DNA from: an uncultured Mediterraneibacter sp.
GTDB lineage: Bacteria > Bacillota > Clostridia > Lachnospirales > Lachnospiraceae
NCBI RefSeq assembly: GCF_934309415.1
Contig: NZ_CAKRDI010000053.1
Coordinates: 1-8,983, forward strand
Reading direction: 5' to 3'
Length of the DNA stretch: 8,983 nucleotides
Shown here piece after piece: positions 6,137-8,983 of the stretch; position 1 is the first letter of the stretch, and the number at the start of each line of letters is the position of its first letter. The translations under genes and the position numbers were made by a program. The notes below the pieces were generated by a model. That model worked only from the letters and a program-made list of their open reading frames with translations. It did no database searches and was not told the DNA's origin.

Positions 6137-7384
6137 TTATTCGTTATAATTCCAGAAAACCGAAAATATATACTGCACTTTATCTTCTGCATAAGTATAC
6201 CTTACCTGCTCAAGTCCATAACGCTCTGCCAGATTCTGTGCCGCCTGTGGCAGCAGCTCTTCGATCATCTGCTGTACAGCCTGACTGTAGACTTCCTCAT
6301 CTTTAAAACTGCAGACAAACATTTCCTGTCTGTCAGCAATTCCTTCTTTCATTTTTCCAAGGATTTCATCTGGATCAAATGTTTCATAATACATCCCGTT
6401 TCTTTTATAATAATTCAGATCATCCGAATCACAGACCGGGTATTCTGCTCCTTCATCCGGGATATGATCCCTCTGAATCTGCTCGTCTGTACAGCAGAGA
6501 TACTCATAATTGATCATGTACTCCGGAAGATCTTCCCTGTTTTCATTTTCAAGAAACAGCGGATCTCCAAAAGTCACATCCATCTGATAGTATGCATCCT
6601 CGCATTTTACGATATTCCAGGCATGAGCACCTCTTTTTCCATCTGCTGAAATCACATCTCCCGTTACATAAATACATTCTATCCCCAGACTCTTTAGCAG
6701 ATACTGCGCAGATCTTGAGTATCCAGCGCAGACAGAACGATGATTTACAAGCGCACTGTATATATTCTGATTATCGGATGCAGTTTCATCATATTCTACT
6801 GTATTTACGATATATTCAAAAACTGCCTTTATCTTCTCATACTCTGAATCTGTTTCCGGCATCTGACCCCAGCACTCCATCTCCGCCTGGAGGATTCGCT
6901 TCTGCCGTTCTTCTTTCTGTTCCGCTGTGCAGCTGTAGGACGGGGAAAACTCTGTATATTCCGAATATACTGTCATATGAGAATCCCCGGTACACCAGAA
7001 CAGTTCTGGTCTGTCATACAGAAGTGCTTCATAGATCTTTCCTGCATCTTCCTCTTTGCCGACATGAAGCGTAATGTTCTCTTCCATTTCCCGCACTCCC
7101 TGTAACAGTTCTTTATATGCTGTTTTTTCTTTTCCATTTAACTGCTGATAATAGAAATCTGTCTCTACTTCCTCTTCTTTCAGAGTCAGTTCTGATGCCG
7201 CATTCTGAATTTCACTTTTCCCGCTGATTCTGCCAGCGGTTTCTGTTGCACGCATCGCAATTTCCGGAAATACCTGCCACGCTCCAAATGCTGTTGCCAT
7301 TAAGATGATAATCAGACAAACCTTTAAGCCAACGCCCTGTTTCTTTGCTCTGCGTACTCTCTTTCGTCTTCTTTTTCTTTCCAT
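6137..7384 (-). CDS. Membrane-anchored transglutaminase-like protein
   Basis: A 415-residue protein. A very basic N terminus (MERKRRRKRVRRAKKQG) is followed by one hydrophobic segment (about 20-38, VCLIIILMATAFGAW), fitting a signal anchor with the rest outside the membrane. A transglutaminase-like domain lies at about 180-275. Its Cys-His-Asp triad is visible: Cys219 in RSVCAGYSRSAQYLLKSLG, His254 in GAHAWNIV, and Asp269 in YQMDVTFGDP. Residues 60-170 and 300-415 match nothing I recognise; the tail is acidic and probably helical. Bacterial members of this fold act as proteases, amidases or cross-linkers, often on cell-wall material; the substrate here is unknown. AAAGGAAG precedes the start. 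It follows the sleC-like gene by 90 nt on the same strand, so a shared transcript and a spore or envelope role are plausible but inferred. Confidence 0.85.
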   Translation of the reverse strand: MERKRRRKRVRRAKKQGVGLKVCLIIILMATAFGAWQVFPEIAMRATETAGRISGKSEIQNAASELTLKEEEVETDFYYQQLNGKEKTAYKELLQGVREMEENITLHVGKEEDAGKIYEALLYDRPELFWCTGDSHMTVYSEYTEFSPSYSCTAEQKEERQKRILQAEMECWGQMPETDSEYEKIKAVFEYIVNTVEYDETASDNQNIYSALVNHRSVCAGYSRSAQYLLKSLGIECIYVTGDVISADGKRGAHAWNIVKCEDAYYQMDVTFGDPLFLENENREDLPEYMINYEYLCCTDEQIQRDHIPDEGAEYPVCDSDDLNYYKRNGMYYETFDPDEILGKMKEGIADRQEMFVCSFKDEEVYSQAVQQMIEELLPQAAQNLAERYGLEQVRYTYAEDKVQYIFSVFWNYNE

Positions 7385-7435
7385 TACAGCTTCCTTTCAC
7401 TCTTCCAACATCACCATATAATTCCGGTATTTCAA

Positions 7436-7450
7436 ATCGTCTTTGACGAT
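7436..7450. repeat. Short hairpin between the sleC-like and transglutaminase genes
   Basis: ATCGTC (7436-7441) and GACGAT (7445-7450) form a perfect 6-bp stem with a 3-nt loop. On the minus strand only three T follow, so it would be a leaky terminator at best. It may tune how much of the sleC-like transcript continues into the next gene. Confidence 0.35.
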
Positions 7451-7474
7451 GGGCAAAATACATTCAAATATATC

Positions 7475-8740
7475 TTACACAAGTTCTGCGATACGTGATA
7501 CACCCACGTAAATCTCTGAGATTTTATACCAGGTTCTGTAATCTACCGTTCCTGTCACCGGCAGGTTAAATACCTGCTGAAATTTTCTGACGGAGGCTTC
7601 GGTCGCAGGTCCGTAGATTCCGTCCACAGTTACCTTCGGTATTGCCGGATATGCCCCTGCAATTACATTTAACTGTTCCTGCATCTGTCTTACTTTCTGT
7701 CCGCTTGAGCCGATCTCCAGTGTATATCCAGGCCAGGAAGACGGAATCCCGGAGATTTCCTGCGCTGTATTAATGTACATGTCATCCCCATAATAATATC
7801 GCAGGATCTCAATCGCAGAATATCCCTGATCTCCGAGAGACTTACTTCCCCACTGTGTCATCCAGTTTGGACAGCTTACCCTCTGTCCATCACAGTACTG
7901 CGTCAGAATCGGCTGTCTCACATTCGGACGGGAAAGATAATCAGCAAACAGTTCATCTACCACCTGCGAAATAGACTCAAATATATTACGCTCCGGGATC
8001 CATTTATGATCAAATGCCGTAGATGATGTAATTGTAAAATCATATCCTTTATTGCGATACCACTCCGTGTAAACCCGGTTCAACGTAAACGACATAATCG
8101 CCAGTACATTCGCCCGGATCGTATTCTCCGGCCAGGTTGCATAGATCTCACTGGATGCTACATTTTTAATATAATCCTTATATTTCACATAATAATTTGT
8201 TGCAGTTGAATCCCGCGGAGATCCATCATGCACCACAATATACTCCGGCACAACGACTCTGCTCAGAACAATCTCTCCCGTCTCATTGACCGGCTTGATT
8301 TCTTCCTCTGCGATCTTCGGCGGATAATCCCCATATAAAGTATGAGCAGGGATGACAAACACATTTTCCTCTTCCCTGCCCTGATCGCTCGGTCTCATCC
8401 TCACGTTCTGTATAGCCTTTGTATTTGCCAGAATCTCCGTGCCGGAAATACGGACCGTCTCAAATCCGGGTGCACTGATATCCAGCGTATATTCCGAATA
8501 AGGCTGTCGGTCATTTTCCTGATCCAGACTCCACTCCTCCGGCGGAGCATTCAGTTCAATACTTTCCGTCTGTCCCGAAGAATCCGTCATAACCTTTTCC
8601 AATGTGCTCTCCGGAACCCCTGTATAAGAAATCGATATCTCTGCTTCTGCCACCGGAAATGCATTGATTGAAGAAGTCACATTGATCTGCAGACTTCCTT
8701 TCTCTGTCATTTCCTGCTGCATCATTCTCAATGAATCCAT
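7475..8740 (-). CDS. sleC: SleC-type spore cortex-lytic protein (SpoIID-like plus peptidoglycan-binding domains)
   Basis: A 421-residue protein with three parts. The N-terminal beta-rich pro-region (about 16-118, GSLQINVTSSINAFPVAEAE onward) resembles a carboxypeptidase-regulatory fold. The central SpoIID/LytB-like domain (about 163-325) starts at VVVPEYIVVHDGSP and contains IKNVASSEIYATWP. Glu198 there is at the position of the catalytic Glu of SpoIID lytic transglycosylases. YCDGQRVSCPNWMTQWGS follows. The C-terminal peptidoglycan-binding type 1 domain (about 342-407) has LEIGSSGQKVRQMQEQL and VDGIYGPATEASVRKFQ. There is no signal peptide, as in clostridial SleC, which is made in the sporulating cell as a zymogen, cut by Csp proteases, and degrades cortex on germination. 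Length and order fit SleC (about 430 residues). The exact cleavage site is not assignable. The start has GGAGAG upstream; Met11 is a poorer alternative. Confidence 0.82.
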   Translation of the reverse strand: MDSLRMMQQEMTEKGSLQINVTSSINAFPVAEAEISISYTGVPESTLEKVMTDSSGQTESIELNAPPEEWSLDQENDRQPYSEYTLDISAPGFETVRISGTEILANTKAIQNVRMRPSDQGREEENVFVIPAHTLYGDYPPKIAEEEIKPVNETGEIVLSRVVVPEYIVVHDGSPRDSTATNYYVKYKDYIKNVASSEIYATWPENTIRANVLAIMSFTLNRVYTEWYRNKGYDFTITSSTAFDHKWIPERNIFESISQVVDELFADYLSRPNVRQPILTQYCDGQRVSCPNWMTQWGSKSLGDQGYSAIEILRYYYGDDMYINTAQEISGIPSSWPGYTLEIGSSGQKVRQMQEQLNVIAGAYPAIPKVTVDGIYGPATEASVRKFQQVFNLPVTGTVDYRTWYKISEIYVGVSRIAELV

Positions 8741-8772
8741 GTCTGTCTCTCCATAAAAATAGCTCTTTCATT

Positions 8773-8802
8773 TATATATTCAGAAACTCTTCCATGTGTC
8801 AC
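8773..8802 (-). promoter_or_regulatory. Candidate promoter of the sleC-like gene
   Basis: On the minus strand GTGACA (8802-8797), an 18-bp spacer and TATATA (8778-8773). Transcription would begin near 8766, 26 nt before the start codon. A cortex-lytic gene would be expected to use a sporulation sigma factor, and I found no convincing sigma-E, -G or -K match, so this assignment is weak. Confidence 0.25.
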
Positions 8803-8810
8803 TCTTTCAT

Positions 8811-8930
8811 TCAAAGCAGTCCTTTCTCAATCTCCTTTTCCACCCAATCCCCATAACTTCTTGGAGTATTTCTGGAAAATGCTTTCTGTAAGCTATCTGC
8901 CGTAAGAGAACAAAGAATGTGCCTTGGCAC
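8811..8930 (-). other. Coding-like stretch, possible small ORF or gene remnant
   Basis: A GTG-initiated frame of 39 codons reads like protein in its second half (ADSLQKAFSRNTPRSYGDWV then EKEIEKGLL) with ordinary codon use. However, it has no ribosome binding site, and an in-frame TAG lies just upstream (8934-8936). A second minus-strand frame (stop at 8807-8809) is open to the window edge, with an internal ATG at 8932 (MCQGTFFVLLRQIAYRKHF). Either could be the 3' end of a gene entering from the right, a decayed remnant, or part of a repeat. I recognise no family. Confidence 0.25.
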
Positions 8931-8935
8931 ATTCT
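8914..8935. repeat. Perfect 10-bp inverted repeat
   Basis: AGAATGTGCC (8914-8923) and GGCACATTCT (8926-8935) are separated by only TT. It could be an operator or a hairpin (9 bp with a 4-nt loop). No T run follows on either strand, so it is not a terminator. Confidence 0.6.
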
Positions 8936-8940
8936 AGCGC

Positions 8941-8980
8941 CTGCGGCGGTCGCTTGCGACATCTTCCTTGTACGCCGCAG
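8941..8980. repeat. GC-rich nested stem structure at the right edge
   Basis: CTGCGGCG (8941-8948) pairs with CGCCGCAG (8973-8980). Inside, GTCGC (8949-8953) pairs with GCGAC (8956-8960) around TT. Base composition is well above that of the rest of the window. Nested GC-rich palindromes beside an inverted repeat suggest an extragenic repeat family, but only one copy is visible here. Confidence 0.45.
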
Positions 8981-8983
8981 TGC

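Noticed and set aside
7212..7463. Minus-strand frame of 83 codons overlapping the start of the transglutaminase-like gene
   Set aside because: It is an out-of-frame shadow of the confident gene, with low-complexity Lys-rich sequence from the basic N terminus and no supporting signals.
1..8983. CRISPR array, tRNA, rRNA or insertion sequence
   Set aside because: No regularly spaced repeats, cloverleaf, rRNA segment, transposase or terminal inverted repeats with target duplication were seen. The right-edge repeats lack any of these hallmarks.

Overview
The window looks like chromosome of a spore-forming, low-GC Firmicute, most likely a gut Lachnospiraceae. The grounds are moderate AT content, strong AGGAGG-type ribosome binding sites, a SleC-type spore cortex-lytic protein, and protein sequences that read like those of Blautia/Dorea/Mediterraneibacter relatives. 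The genus is a guess from sequence style; no search was run.

Left part (1-1363): an AraC-family regulator on the minus strand (63-851) is divergent from two very small plus-strand genes (958-1053 and 1170-1271) that close with a clear intrinsic terminator (1319-1363). The 106-bp divergent region holds two overlapping promoters and a direct repeat with a 21-bp period, sited as expected for an AraC activator of the peptide promoter. The two peptides (31 and 33 residues) align without gaps and share a K-x-W-(F/M)-x-E-x-(V/I)-x-(F/Y)-Y-G core. They appear to be a duplicated family of leaderless, aromatic-rich amphipathic peptides. This regulator-plus-peptides cassette is the least explained and most interesting part of the window.

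Middle part (1364-6087): carA and carB (minus strand, 1-nt overlap) encode both subunits of carbamoyl-phosphate synthase, which feeds pyrimidine and arginine synthesis. carB ends in a terminator facing the peptide operon, so the two units converge. Upstream of carA are a near-consensus sigma-A promoter, a leader of about 90 nt that can fold in two mutually exclusive ways, and an AT-rich stretch with A-tracts spaced at about 10 bp, the usual signature of bent DNA.

Right part (6137-8983, minus strand): a sleC-like gene (SpoIID-like domain plus C-terminal peptidoglycan-binding domain) is followed by a membrane-anchored transglutaminase-like protein, possibly as one transcription unit. The right edge holds a GC-rich structured element, a perfect inverted repeat, and a short coding-like stretch that may be a gene end or remnant.
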